From: an uncultured Oscillospiraceae bacterium | GTDB lineage: Bacteria > Bacillota > Clostridia > Oscillospirales > Oscillospiraceae | Direction of reading: 5' to 3' | Length of the DNA: 33,743 nt | Assembly: GCA_947625945.1 (NCBI GenBank) | Contig: CANQQI010000008.1 | Span: 1-33,743 of the forward strand | Part shown: positions 8,372 to 17,093 of the stretch, in pieces | Layout: each line of letters begins with the position of its first letter | How positions within the stretch are numbered: the first letter of the stretch is position 1 | Translations under genes and position numbers: made by a program | The notes under the pieces: model-generated | Databases searched by the model: none | The model's input: the letters and a program-made list of their open reading frames with translations, nothing else | Told to the model about the DNA's origin: nothing

Positions 8372-10861
8372 TTACTTACTTGTCAGGACCGTATTCCCCC
8401 GCACCAAGCGCAGGACTCGGGCAGCGCTGCACCGCAGGTCCTCCATGCGGACTGCGCCGGAGTCGACGCCCTTTTTCAGCGCCTCCACCTGATCCGGCCG
8501 GCCGGGGCAGATGAGGTCGCATTGCGCGGCGGGCGCTTTCTGCGCGTCGCCGCTGAGCGCTTTGCAGCAGTCGGTCCGGTCTGCCTTCATGGCATCCCAG
8601 TCGCTCATAACCAGGCCACGGAAGCCCCATTCGTTTCGCAGCACTTTCACCAGCAGATCGTAATTATTGGGGCAGTATATACCATTGACCTTGTTATAGG
8701 CAGCCATCACCGTCATGGGTGCGCTTTCCTTCACTGCAATCTCAAAGCCCCGCAGATACAGTTCCCGCAACGTCCGCTCCGTCATATTGGAGGAGGAGAA
8801 ATTGCGCTGCAGCTCACAGCTGTTGGCGGCGAAGTGCTTCACGCTCATGCCCTTGCCGGGATGGGACTGAACGCCCCGGACGATGGCAGCGGCCATCTTG
8901 CCAGACACCAGCGGGTCCTCAGAGTAATACTCGAAGGTTCGCCCGCACAAGGGGTTGCGGTGGATGTTCATGCCGGGGGCCAGCCAGACCGTAACGCCAA
9001 AAGCTTCCATTTCCGCGCCAACGGCGTCTCCCACCGCTTCCAGAAGCGCGGGATCGAAGCTCTGGGCCAAAAGCTGGCTGCAGGGCCATGCGGTGGCGTA
9101 CTGATAGTGAACGGTTCCATCCTCCGGTCGGGCCATCTGGCTCTTCAGCGCCATGCCGGCAAAGCCAAACAGATACCGGCGGTATGCCTCCAGTGTCTCC
9201 GGCACCCGGGCAGCTTTTACGGAGCCATCCGGGAGCTCTACCACCTGGCTCGTCAGATTCAGCCCCGCGGGGCCGTCGGATAGAATGGCGTTGGGAATGC
9301 CCAGGGTTTCATACAGCTCCGGCGTGGTGGTGCCGGAGGCGCCCATGGCTGTAACCTGGAGTTGCTTGTTGCCGGTGCCGCCGCCCACCACCAGAGTGGC
9401 CAACTGCTCGACAGTCATGGCCTCCACCAGCGGGTCGGACGGTTCCTCTGGGGTTTCATAGGTGTGCCGGATCGGCTCGGGAAGGTATTCGTCCAGAGCC
9501 CATACCGGCAGGCCGGACACATCCTCGGCAGGCCGGGCAGGAGGAACGATTTCTTTTATCTCATGCAAAGGCGGGCAGACGGAAACGCATTGCTCCAGCA
9601 CCGCCTCCGCGCCAAGGGTCAGCGCGGCCACAGGCACAGCCGCATCGGAGGCGTTGCCCAAACGCAGAATGTATTTTCCGGACCAAAGGACCCAGACGGC
9701 CTTCTCCTCGTCATAGCAGGCCAGGTTCTTCATGGGTACGGTCAGTAGGACCTCCTTGCACGCACCGGGAGCCAAATCTTCCGTTTTGGAAAAGGCTACC
9801 AGTCGCTGACGCTCAGCCCCGGTCTGGCCAAAGGGAACGGAGGCGTAGAGCTGAACCACCTCCCGGCCAGGTACCTTCCCTACATTCTTAACCGACGCGT
9901 GGATCTTCAGCGCCCCTGTTTCAACAGATATATCACACAGAGCGATCTGAAACGCGGTATAGCTCAGACCGTATCCAAACGCATATCGAGGCTTCACTCC
10001 GAAGGTATCAAAGAAGCGGTAACCTACATAGATCCCCTCGTTATACTCCTGGTTATATTCATCGCCGCCCAGATAGGAATAAGTCTCGTTGGAGGGCAGG
10101 TCCTCGAACCTGTAGGCCCAGGAGGTGGCCAGTTTTCCGGAGAAATTCACCTTCCCGGACAGCACATCCGCCAGGGCGTTGCCTCCCTCCTCTCCCCCTT
10201 GGACAAAGTAGACCAAGGCGCTGACATGAAGGGTATCCAGGAAGCTCACGTCGATCACACCGCCGGCATTGATCACAACGATCAAATTCTTGTACGCGCC
10301 AGAAACAAATTCCAGATTTTCCCTTTCCACATCGTCCAGACGGTAGTCGCCCTGCACGTCTTTTCGGTCATTTCCTTCACCGGCCTGCCGGGCCAGGACA
10401 TAGACCACCGTATCGCAACCAGAGGCCGCCACGTCTTCCGCTGTCACCGGGATGCCGGTGGGATGCCGGAAGGGCGGGATCTCATGCAGAATCCGGTAAA
10501 ACTCCCGGACCCCCGCCACCTTTTTCTCCATTTCCTGCCGGTACGCCTCGTAGGTATCGGCATAAAACCGGTCGAATCGATCCAGCCAGCCCGTGGTCGT
10601 GATCTCAAATCCCGCGTTTTCCAGTCCCTGGGCAATGGTGACGGAGTATCGCTCCCGCACGGCGCCGGAACCGGTCCCGCCCTTGACGGTCATTCTGGCC
10701 CCTGAACCATATAGCGCGATTTTTTGATCCTTCAGCGGCAGGACACCGTCATTTTCCAGCAGCACAAAGCCCTCCGCCGCAGCTCTGCGGGCCAGCGCAC
10801 GGTTTCTCAGCTCCATCGGGGACGGCTCTCGGTTTGTACCGCCCATAATGATCGTTTTCAT
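8372..10861 (-). CDS. Cytoplasmic permuted GH3 beta-glycosidase
   Basis: Glycoside hydrolase family 3 enzyme of 829 residues, without signal peptide or membrane segment. Domain order is permuted as in the other GH3 here: alpha/beta sandwich (EGFVLLENDGVLPL, GGTGSGAV), FnIII-like domain (YAFGYGLSYTAFQ near 300, VKNVGKVPGREVVQLY), then the TIM barrel from about residue 480. The nucleophile Asp lies in GFRGLVMSDWDA near residue 753. The KHFAANS motif of the barrel is intact. The ORF track begins at a GTG at 10933, but the ATG at 10861 has GGAGGAG 5 bases upstream and matches where family homology begins, so I use it. It follows the symporter by 81 bases that contain a GACAGCTGTC palindrome. It probably trims beta-linked glucose or xylose from imported oligosaccharides. 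Confidence 0.94.
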   Translation of the reverse strand: MKTIIMGGTNREPSPMELRNRALARRAAAEGFVLLENDGVLPLKDQKIALYGSGARMTVKGGTGSGAVRERYSVTIAQGLENAGFEITTTGWLDRFDRFYADTYEAYRQEMEKKVAGVREFYRILHEIPPFRHPTGIPVTAEDVAASGCDTVVYVLARQAGEGNDRKDVQGDYRLDDVERENLEFVSGAYKNLIVVINAGGVIDVSFLDTLHVSALVYFVQGGEEGGNALADVLSGKVNFSGKLATSWAYRFEDLPSNETYSYLGGDEYNQEYNEGIYVGYRFFDTFGVKPRYAFGYGLSYTAFQIALCDISVETGALKIHASVKNVGKVPGREVVQLYASVPFGQTGAERQRLVAFSKTEDLAPGACKEVLLTVPMKNLACYDEEKAVWVLWSGKYILRLGNASDAAVPVAALTLGAEAVLEQCVSVCPPLHEIKEIVPPARPAEDVSGLPVWALDEYLPEPIRHTYETPEEPSDPLVEAMTVEQLATLVVGGGTGNKQLQVTAMGASGTTTPELYETLGIPNAILSDGPAGLNLTSQVVELPDGSVKAARVPETLEAYRRYLFGFAGMALKSQMARPEDGTVHYQYATAWPCSQLLAQSFDPALLEAVGDAVGAEMEAFGVTVWLAPGMNIHRNPLCGRTFEYYSEDPLVSGKMAAAIVRGVQSHPGKGMSVKHFAANSCELQRNFSSSNMTERTLRELYLRGFEIAVKESAPMTVMAAYNKVNGIYCPNNYDLLVKVLRNEWGFRGLVMSDWDAMKADRTDCCKALSGDAQKAPAAQCDLICPGRPDQVEALKKGVDSGAVRMEDLRCSAARVLRLVRGNTVLTSK

Positions 10862-10942
10862 GGCAGCTCCTCCATTTATAATCATGCCGTTGTGGGCGAC
10901 AGCTGTCTGCCGCCGCCCGCATTTTTGCCTCACAATGTGTGG

Positions 10943-12757
10943 TTATTTGCTGTTCTTTTTATTTTCCCGGATGGCCTTTTTTGCGGTCTTCATTGCCTTG
11001 TGGGCAGCTTTCAGCTCGGCCTTTGCCTTTTTTTCCGCCCGTTTGGCCAGTACCTTCTGGTTTTCGGCCTCAAAGTCCAGGCCCTTCTTTTCACATTTCT
11101 CTTTCAGCTCCCGGACGCGGATCTCCTCCGCCATGCGGTCGGCCTCCTCCCGCTCCCGGCGCTCCAGCTCGTCAGCGGGGATATACTCAATACCCAAGGC
11201 GGCGCATTCGGCCACCTTCCGGTCTTGAAGCTCTCGAGACACCTGGGGAAGATGCTTTTCAATGTCGAACAGGAAGAAGAAGATCACGAACACCAGGATG
11301 CCGATAAGGATGTAGCTGCCCTGATAGGCGAAGTTGATCCAGCCGGTGGCAGCCGCGGGCTGGTCTGCATACAGGGCAATATCGCCGTTCATGCCAATCT
11401 GCTGGGGCTGCATATAACCGCTGGCCATCAGGCCTAGGTTGAAGATGCCCTGGGCAATGCCGACGGCAAACATCATGGACGCGCTGGAGAAGCCGCCGGT
11501 AAGCCCGTCGCTGCGGACCTTGGTTTTCCACTCCACATGGTCAATGACATCGCCCATGTAGGAGGTAATGACGTAAGAAAACGAGATATTGCCAATGGCG
11601 GCCAGTGCCGTGCCGATCATAATCATCATACGGCTGCCGGCGTTCATGTAGGCAAATATGGAGCCGAAGACTGTAATGATTGCGCCGCCCCAGATCACCT
11701 TCCGGCGGCCCAGCTTTTTCATCAGCGGCAGGAGCAGCAGAATGCCCGGGCCCATGGGGGACAGCGCGATCATCTGGAAGCTGGCCTGGATCGCGCCAAC
11801 CTCACCGTAAGCGTTGCCCCGGACGACCCATCCGGAGTAGTAGATCAGGGAGATGTTCCGCATATTGGTCAGAATCTCCGTGACCAGCAGCAGGATGATA
11901 AACATCACCCAGTATTTGTCTACAATGCAGGCCTTCAGCTGCTGGAACATGGTTGCCTCGGTGTGAGGGGCAGAAGGCGCGGTAGCATTGGAATCCTCGA
12001 TCCCCACCTGATTGCGGCGCTCCTCCGTGACCCGCTCTCGGGTGTAGAAATACTGCACGAAGGCCAGAGGCACGCTCAGCAGGGCAAAGGCGGACATGGT
12101 CACAAAGTAACCCTGGGCGTTATTGCCGTGCATGGCCGAGCATACAGCGGACAGAATCATGGGGAACAGGATGGACACAAGACCCGTGCCCACATTCGCG
12201 GTGATGCGGGCCGCCATGGCGTTGTTCTTCCGCTGGTTCACATTTCGGGTGGACAAGGCGGCGGACAACTCCTTGGACATATTCCACATGGTGTAGGCCA
12301 CGCAGTAATAGAGGTTGTAGCTGACGATCACCCAAATGGCTTGGGCCATGGTTCCTTGGAATGGCATCCAGAACATCAGAATAATGCTGATGGCCACCAG
12401 CGGAGCGGAGATGATCATCCATGGCCGGACCTTGCCCTGGCGGCAGGTGGTCATGTCGATGAGCTTGCTCATGATGAGGTTCGTCACTGCGTCCAGCAGT
12501 TTGGACACCACGGGGAACAGGACCATAAACGTGGCGATCCAGGCCGCCCGGTCCACCGTAAATCCCAGGATGTCGGTGAGGTACTGGTTGAAGTAGCTGT
12601 TGACGATGGACTGGCCAATGAGCATTCCGTAGGGACCTAAAACGTAGCCCAACCACATCTCTTTGGCAGTGGTGTTGGCGGAAGTGATGCGCGAGTCCCA
12701 TTTGTGGCTGGCAAAGGCCCCGGACAGCAATCCGCGTTTTTCTTTTGCCGCGTTCAT
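10943..12757 (-). CDS. GPH-family sugar:cation symporter (MFS) with basic C-terminal tail
   Basis: Twelve-helix transporter of the glycoside-pentoside-hexuronide:cation symporter family, in the cytoplasmic membrane. Seen in the sequence are TTCRQGKVRPWMI (the GPH loop 2-3 signature), TMWNMSKEL, KYWVMFIILLLV and GGFSSASMMF in the second half. After the last helix comes a charged, probably coiled-coil cytosolic tail (about residues 510-604, LKEKCEKKGLDFEAENQKVL), longer than in typical MelB-like members. GGGAGGAA precedes the ATG. Being directly upstream of the soluble GH3, GH2 and GH43 genes, it probably imports their oligosaccharide or glycoside substrate. It is closely related to the symporter at 19972-21738. 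Confidence 0.92.
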   Translation of the reverse strand: MNAAKEKRGLLSGAFASHKWDSRITSANTTAKEMWLGYVLGPYGMLIGQSIVNSYFNQYLTDILGFTVDRAAWIATFMVLFPVVSKLLDAVTNLIMSKLIDMTTCRQGKVRPWMIISAPLVAISIILMFWMPFQGTMAQAIWVIVSYNLYYCVAYTMWNMSKELSAALSTRNVNQRKNNAMAARITANVGTGLVSILFPMILSAVCSAMHGNNAQGYFVTMSAFALLSVPLAFVQYFYTRERVTEERRNQVGIEDSNATAPSAPHTEATMFQQLKACIVDKYWVMFIILLLVTEILTNMRNISLIYYSGWVVRGNAYGEVGAIQASFQMIALSPMGPGILLLLPLMKKLGRRKVIWGGAIITVFGSIFAYMNAGSRMMIMIGTALAAIGNISFSYVITSYMGDVIDHVEWKTKVRSDGLTGGFSSASMMFAVGIAQGIFNLGLMASGYMQPQQIGMNGDIALYADQPAAATGWINFAYQGSYILIGILVFVIFFFLFDIEKHLPQVSRELQDRKVAECAALGIEYIPADELERREREEADRMAEEIRVRELKEKCEKKGLDFEAENQKVLAKRAEKKAKAELKAAHKAMKTAKKAIRENKKNSK

Positions 12758-12805
12758 TTTGGTTCCTCCCTTTGTTGTTATTCAATTCGCTTTATGGAAT
12801 CGGTA

Positions 12806-13375
12806 TTATGTTTCTACTGCGCTGGAGCGGAATGAATGAATTGCTCCGGCGCACAGATCCATGATCAGCCCGGTCACAGCCTCCGGCTCGTCAGTCATCC
12901 CGTCCCGCACCCATCTGCTGAGAATCGCTCCGCTGCCAAACGACAGATAATCATAGACCAGCCGCTCCCGACCCTGCGGGTGGATCGTAAGGAGCCTTTG
13001 AAAGAGTGGATAGCACTGCTGAAAGCAGGCGGAGAATATTTTGGCGGAGAACGCCGGATCTGCATTGTCCGAGGCCAACACCATGAACCGCCGGCCATCG
13101 TTACGCAGATAGACCAACAGCTCCATCAAAAGCGGCTTGACCTGGGCGGTACCGCCAAAGGCCCCGCAGACTTTTGTGATGAACTGCCGCTCCAGCTTCT
13201 CCAGCAAGTCCGGAATATCCAGATAGTGCTTGTAAAAGGTGGAACGGTTGATGCCGGCACCCGCGCACAACTGCGTAACCGTAATGGCGGAGACCGGCTT
13301 CTCACGCAAGAGGGACAGAAAGGTTTCCTCCACCATATGCTTCGTGTAGTTCACGCGGGCATCGTTGGAATTCAT
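12806..13375 (-). CDS. TetR-family transcriptional regulator
   Basis: A 189-residue DNA-binding regulator. The N-terminal helix-turn-helix is clear: SAITVTQLCAGAGINRSTFYKHY around residues 28-50, with the family's typical FYKHY end. The remaining alpha-helical part is the ligand/dimer domain and is not diagnostic. The ORF track begins at a start codon at 13399, but AGGAG lies 6 bases before the ATG at 13375, which I prefer. It is the first gene of the leftward operon, 48 bases ahead of the symporter, and is divergent from a second GPH symporter. The inverted repeat GGCAAC-N9-GTTGCC between the two is a good candidate operator, so it probably represses both directions until the imported sugar binds. 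Confidence 0.9.
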   Translation of the reverse strand: MNSNDARVNYTKHMVEETFLSLLREKPVSAITVTQLCAGAGINRSTFYKHYLDIPDLLEKLERQFITKVCGAFGGTAQVKPLLMELLVYLRNDGRRFMVLASDNADPAFSAKIFSACFQQCYPLFQRLLTIHPQGRERLVYDYLSFGSGAILSRWVRDGMTDEPEAVTGLIMDLCAGAIHSFRSSAVET

Positions 13376-13446
13376 GATTATCTCCTTCTTTGGCAACAAA
13401 GCCGCCCATTGTGTCGATTATGTAACAAATGTCGGACCATTGACGG

Positions 13447-13482
13447 TTGCGTTCTTCAGGGGGCAACGGTATAATAGTTGCC
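13447..13482 (+). promoter_or_regulatory. Promoter of the divergent symporter with overlapping inverted-repeat operator
   Basis: TTGCGT (13447-13452), a 17-base spacer and TATAAT (13470-13475) form a plausible promoter about 45 bases before the symporter start. The -10 box lies inside GGCAAC-GGTATAATA-GTTGCC (13462-13482), a perfect 6-bp inverted repeat with 9-base centre. A further GGCAAC half site lies at 13392-13397 beside the TetR gene's ribosome site. This geometry suits repression by a TetR dimer. Confidence 0.6.
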
Positions 13483-13520
13483 AAGAAATAGTCGGCACAG
13501 GCGGTTTGGGGGAGAGAAAA

Positions 13521-14933
13521 ATGAAAAAGGAGTTTCCTTTCGGGTCTGTTCTGGATTCCCGGACGGACCCTGAGCAGGTCACACGGCGGGAGCAGATCTT
13601 TGGCTATTTCGTCGGGCCCTGCCTCGTTTACAGCGTCTACAACGCCGTGGCGGGTCACTATCTGACCCAGTTTTATACAGACGTGCTGGGGCTTGCCGGG
13701 GCGTTTTTGACCATGATGCCGCTGCTATCCAAACTTTTCAGCGGCGCTGTAAGCATTTTGATCGGTCGGCTTATTGACCGCACGCGGACCCGCCATGGCA
13801 AGGCGCGGCCGTGGATACTCCTGTCCGGGTTTCTCATCGCCCTGTGCGGCATACTGCTGTACACGGTGCCGGCCCAGTCTTTTCAGGCAAAACTCATTTG
13901 GGTGGTGGTCAGCTACAATCTCTTTTTTTCCCTGGCCTTTTCCACCTATTCTCTGGGGCATTCGCTGATGGTGCCCTTGTCCACCAGGGACGCTAAAAAG
14001 CGGGACAGCCTCGCCATGCTGACCTCCACCGGCACCTCCATGCTGCCCGGCATGATCTCTACCATCGTCATGCCCGTGCTGGTGAGGACTATCGGCGTCG
14101 GCCCTGCGGCTCAAAGCCGGTGGCTGACCGTGATGGGCTGCATTTCAATCGTTGCCATTCCCGCGGCGCTGGTCGAATTTTGGTTCACTCGGGAACGTGT
14201 AGCCGCCCAGGAAAGCACCGGGCAGCCCCAGGCCGTTTCCTTCCGAAAACAGGTTGGTGCCTGCTTTCATGACAAATATTGGATCATGGTAGTCGTTTTT
14301 ACGGCTGTGCTGCATCTGTGCAACGGCCTGACCACAAGCTCCATGCTGTATTACTGCAACTGGGTCCTGGGAAACAGCGTGGATTCCGGCGCGGCAAAGC
14401 AGCTTTTGGTTAATGTGGTCGGCCAAGGCCCTATGGGATTTGGCATAGCGTTGCTGTGGCCGCTGGTGCGAAAGTACGGCAAGCGGCGGGTGACCATTGC
14501 CGGATTTTCGGTTGCCTCCCTGGGCAGCCTGGGCGTGCTGCTGGCAGGAGACCGGCTGCCTCTGGTGCTGGCGGCGCTTTTTGTAAAGTCTGTGGGCTCT
14601 CTGCCGACTTATGTAATGGCGGCTCTGCTGGCAGAGGCGCTGGACCACATCGAGCTGAAAAACGGTTTCCGGGCCGACGGTTTTTCCGCCTCCGTGGCCT
14701 CGATCACCCAGACCACCATAATGGGGCTGAGCCAAACCGTTCTGCTTTTAGGGATTACCCTTTTCGGCTATATTTCCCCGGTCGCCACAGAGCAGAGCAT
14801 TGTCCAGCCGGAGGCCGTGCGGGCCTTTTTCTCAACCTGCTTCGCAGGGTTTCCCCTTGTGGGCTATGCCGTCTGCGCCGGGATCATGGTGTTTTACGAC
14901 ATCGGTGAAAAAGTGTCGGAGACGGCTCCATGA
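13521..14933 (+). CDS. GPH-family sugar:cation symporter lacking the C-terminal tail
   Basis: MFS transporter of the GPH family, 470 residues, cytoplasmic membrane. It keeps the loop 2-3 signature (LIDRTRTRHGKARPWILLSG) and the family's central KYWIMVVVFTAV region. It ends soon after the last helix (YDIGEKVSETAP), so it lacks the long basic tail of the other three symporters here. The ATG at 13521 has GGGGGAGAG upstream; the ORF track's earlier start would run through the promoter and is rejected. It stands alone, transcribed away from the TetR gene, and is followed by a long perfect hairpin. It may import a second inducer or substrate of the same regulon. Confidence 0.9.
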   Translation: MKKEFPFGSVLDSRTDPEQVTRREQIFGYFVGPCLVYSVYNAVAGHYLTQFYTDVLGLAGAFLTMMPLLSKLFSGAVSILIGRLIDRTRTRHGKARPWILLSGFLIALCGILLYTVPAQSFQAKLIWVVVSYNLFFSLAFSTYSLGHSLMVPLSTRDAKKRDSLAMLTSTGTSMLPGMISTIVMPVLVRTIGVGPAAQSRWLTVMGCISIVAIPAALVEFWFTRERVAAQESTGQPQAVSFRKQVGACFHDKYWIMVVVFTAVLHLCNGLTTSSMLYYCNWVLGNSVDSGAAKQLLVNVVGQGPMGFGIALLWPLVRKYGKRRVTIAGFSVASLGSLGVLLAGDRLPLVLAALFVKSVGSLPTYVMAALLAEALDHIELKNGFRADGFSASVASITQTTIMGLSQTVLLLGITLFGYISPVATEQSIVQPEAVRAFFSTCFAGFPLVGYAVCAGIMVFYDIGEKVSETAP

Positions 14934-14949
14934 GCCCTGACGGGCGGCG

Positions 14950-14987
14950 GTCCTATTTCCCGGCGGATTCCCGCCGGGAAATAGGAC
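14950..14987. terminator. Long perfect hairpin between two convergent symporter genes
   Basis: GTCCTATTTCCCGGCGG and its exact complement form a 17-bp stem with a 4-base ATTC loop. It lies 16 bases after the plus-strand stop and 10 bases after the minus-strand symporter's stop. On the plus strand ATCGATTCCTTTATTTTAC follows, which is T-rich but interrupted. It probably ends transcription on the plus strand and may block converging transcripts. Confidence 0.65.
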
Positions 14988-14997
14988 ATCGATTCCT

Positions 14998-16776
14998 TTA
15001 TTTTACTTTCTTTGCCTTTTTGGCGGCCTTCTTGGCTTCCTTAGCTGCCCGCTTGGCCAGCACTTTCTGGTTTTCAGCCTCAAAGTCCAGGCCCTTCTTG
15101 GCGCATTTTTCCTTCAGTTCTTTAATCCGGTTTTCCTCGGCCTCCTGCGCCTGCAGCGCCCGCTCCTGCTTTTCCAGCACGGACTGGGGGATGTACTCGA
15201 TGCCCTGGGCTTCGCATTCCTTGCGCTTCTTTTCCTCCAAGGACCGCTGTACAGTGGGCATATCCCGCTCGATCTTAAAGAAGAACGCGAAAAGGATGAA
15301 GAACAGCACACCGGTGAGCATATTGGCGCCCTGATAAGAGAAGTTGATCCAGTTGGTGGCTGCCTGGGTCTGATCCGCATACAGAAGGATCTGATCCCCG
15401 TCATTGTTGATGAAGGAGCCAACCACTTCCGGCTGGACGTACTTTGTAACGACCAGACCCAGATTGAACAGCGCCTGGCCTATGCCCTTGGAGAACATCT
15501 CCGCGAAGCCGACCACAGCCGCCGTCAGGCCCTCTACCCGCACGCCCCGGGAGTACTCCACATGGTCGATGGCATCGCCCACGAAAGTGAGCATGGAGTA
15601 GATCAGCGCCATAGCGCCGATGGAGTAAATGGCAGTGCCGCCATAGATCGCACCGGTCTGCCCTACGCTCAGAAATGCGGCAAACGCGCCTACCGCCGCA
15701 AAAACCGACCCGACAACGATGACCTTGGTGCGGCCGAACTTTTTGAACAGCGGCAGCAGCAGGAGCAATCCGGGGCCCATGGGCGCCATGGAGATCATGG
15801 TGAATTTTGCCTGAATGGATGCGTATTCGCCGTAGGCGTTGCCATTGACCACCCAGCCGCTGTAATAGACCTGGGCGACGCTTCGCATGGCGTTGAGTAC
15901 CTGATAGATCAGGATCATCAGGATCAGCATGATCCAGTATTTATCCCGAATGCACGCCTTGAACTGCTCGACAAAGGAGGCTTCCTTCACCAGTGTCTGG
16001 CCCTGGGGCTGGCCGGTCACACCGTACTGATTGCGGCGCTCCTCGGTGATCCGCTCCCGGGTGAAGAAGTACTGCACGAAGGTCAGCGGTACGGCGATGC
16101 AGCACATCACCGCCATGCAGACCAGATATCCATCCCGGGTGTTGCCTACCATGCCGCTGATGGCGGTAAGAATGGTGGGGAACAGGATAGAAATAATGCC
16201 GGTGCCGATATTTTTCGTGATCTGGCCGGCCATGGAGTTGTTTTTCCGCTGCTGGAAATTCCGGGTAGACAGCGCAGCGGTCAACTCATAAGACATATAC
16301 CACATGGTATAGCCCACGGAGTAGAACAGATTGTAGGCCACAATGATCCAAATCGCCATGACCACCGGGTTGGAAAACGGAATCCAGAACAGCATCATCA
16401 GGCTGACGACCATGATGGGCAAGCTCAGGATCAGCCAGGGGCGGAGCTTACCCTGGCGGCAGGTGGTGTTATCCAGGACCTTGGCCATCAAAACATTGGT
16501 GATGGCATCCAGGATCTTGGAGAACAGGGGGAACAGGACCATAAAAGTGCCGATCCAGAGCCCCATACTGGAGGTGAAGCCCAGAACGTCGGTCAGATAC
16601 TGGTTGAAGTAACTGTTGACGATGGATTGCAGCAGCATGGCTCCGAAGGGACCGGCCACATAGCCCAGCCACAGCTCTTTTTTGCCTACGTTGGCGGATG
16701 TAATGCGGGTGTTCCAGAAGCTGCCCCGAAAGGCATTTTCAAGAAGCCCATTTTTGGTTTTCGTCGGTTCTGACAT
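14998..16776 (-). CDS. GPH-family sugar:cation symporter (MFS) with basic C-terminal tail
   Basis: Twelve-helix GPH symporter of 592 residues with TTCRQGKLRPWLI in loop 2-3, TMWYMSYEL, and KYWIMLILMILI opening the second half. The cytosolic tail (about residues 500-592) repeats the LKEKCAKKGLDFEAENQKVLAKRA pattern seen in two other symporters here and ends in a Lys/Ala-rich run. AAGGAGAG lies 5 bases before the ATG. It is the most divergent of the three tailed paralogues. No enzyme gene follows it, so its cargo cannot be inferred from an operon. It has its own AT-rich upstream region, which contains a 16-bp palindrome. Confidence 0.92.
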   Translation of the reverse strand: MSEPTKTKNGLLENAFRGSFWNTRITSANVGKKELWLGYVAGPFGAMLLQSIVNSYFNQYLTDVLGFTSSMGLWIGTFMVLFPLFSKILDAITNVLMAKVLDNTTCRQGKLRPWLILSLPIMVVSLMMLFWIPFSNPVVMAIWIIVAYNLFYSVGYTMWYMSYELTAALSTRNFQQRKNNSMAGQITKNIGTGIISILFPTILTAISGMVGNTRDGYLVCMAVMCCIAVPLTFVQYFFTRERITEERRNQYGVTGQPQGQTLVKEASFVEQFKACIRDKYWIMLILMILIYQVLNAMRSVAQVYYSGWVVNGNAYGEYASIQAKFTMISMAPMGPGLLLLLPLFKKFGRTKVIVVGSVFAAVGAFAAFLSVGQTGAIYGGTAIYSIGAMALIYSMLTFVGDAIDHVEYSRGVRVEGLTAAVVGFAEMFSKGIGQALFNLGLVVTKYVQPEVVGSFINNDGDQILLYADQTQAATNWINFSYQGANMLTGVLFFILFAFFFKIERDMPTVQRSLEEKKRKECEAQGIEYIPQSVLEKQERALQAQEAEENRIKELKEKCAKKGLDFEAENQKVLAKRAAKEAKKAAKKAKKVK

Positions 16777-17093
16777 AATGCTCTCCTTCCTTTTTCTTTT
16801 CTTATTGTAAGATCCGGTTAGATTTTGGAGCTTACAAGCTTATGATACCGCGCCGCGATTCTTTTGAAAATTCAAAATTTAGTTATTCTATTCATTAATT
16901 AGATAAATTAAAAAACAGAACGATTTTACAAATAATTAAGCAAATATGTGGATATCATGCTTTTTCGTATCCCTTACAGCTGATTTGTTCACCTACCCGC
17001 CCGCCAAAGACAGTCGAGATTCATTCCAACTCTTGACCAAGACAGACGTCTATCCTTCTTTACAATTCTGGAAAGGCATTGGAGGTTGTTGCC
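16777..17093. other. AT-rich divergent intergenic region
   Basis: These 317 bases separate the leftward symporter and the rightward epimerase and contain no credible gene. The ORF 16989-17579 on the minus strand is a shadow of the epimerase. The first 200 bases are very A+T-rich and hold the perfect palindrome at 16862-16877. I could not find a -35/-10 pair with normal spacing for either gene. The best plus-strand candidate, TTGACC and TACAAT at 17032-17066, has a spacer of 23. Confidence 0.6.
16862..16877. promoter_or_regulatory. 16-bp perfect palindrome, candidate operator
   Basis: TTTTGAAAATTCAAAA is self-complementary over its whole length and lies 86 bases upstream of the symporter start. 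A dimeric repressor could bind it, but in such AT-rich DNA chance palindromes are not rare. Confidence 0.35.

Noticed and set aside
6568-8514. 648-codon plus-strand ORF
   Set aside because: Antisense shadow of the GH2 gene; no recognisable domain and no ribosome site.
13440-13475. TTGACG paired with TATAAT as the symporter promoter
   Set aside because: The spacer would be 24 bases; TTGCGT at 13447 gives the normal 17.
13365-13520. Upstream extension of the symporter ORF in the track
   Set aside because: It would translate the promoter and operator and overlap the TetR start; the ATG at 13521 has a proper ribosome site.
17032-17066. TTGACC ... TACAAT as promoter of the epimerase gene
   Set aside because: The spacer is 23 bases, too long for a normal sigma-70-type promoter.
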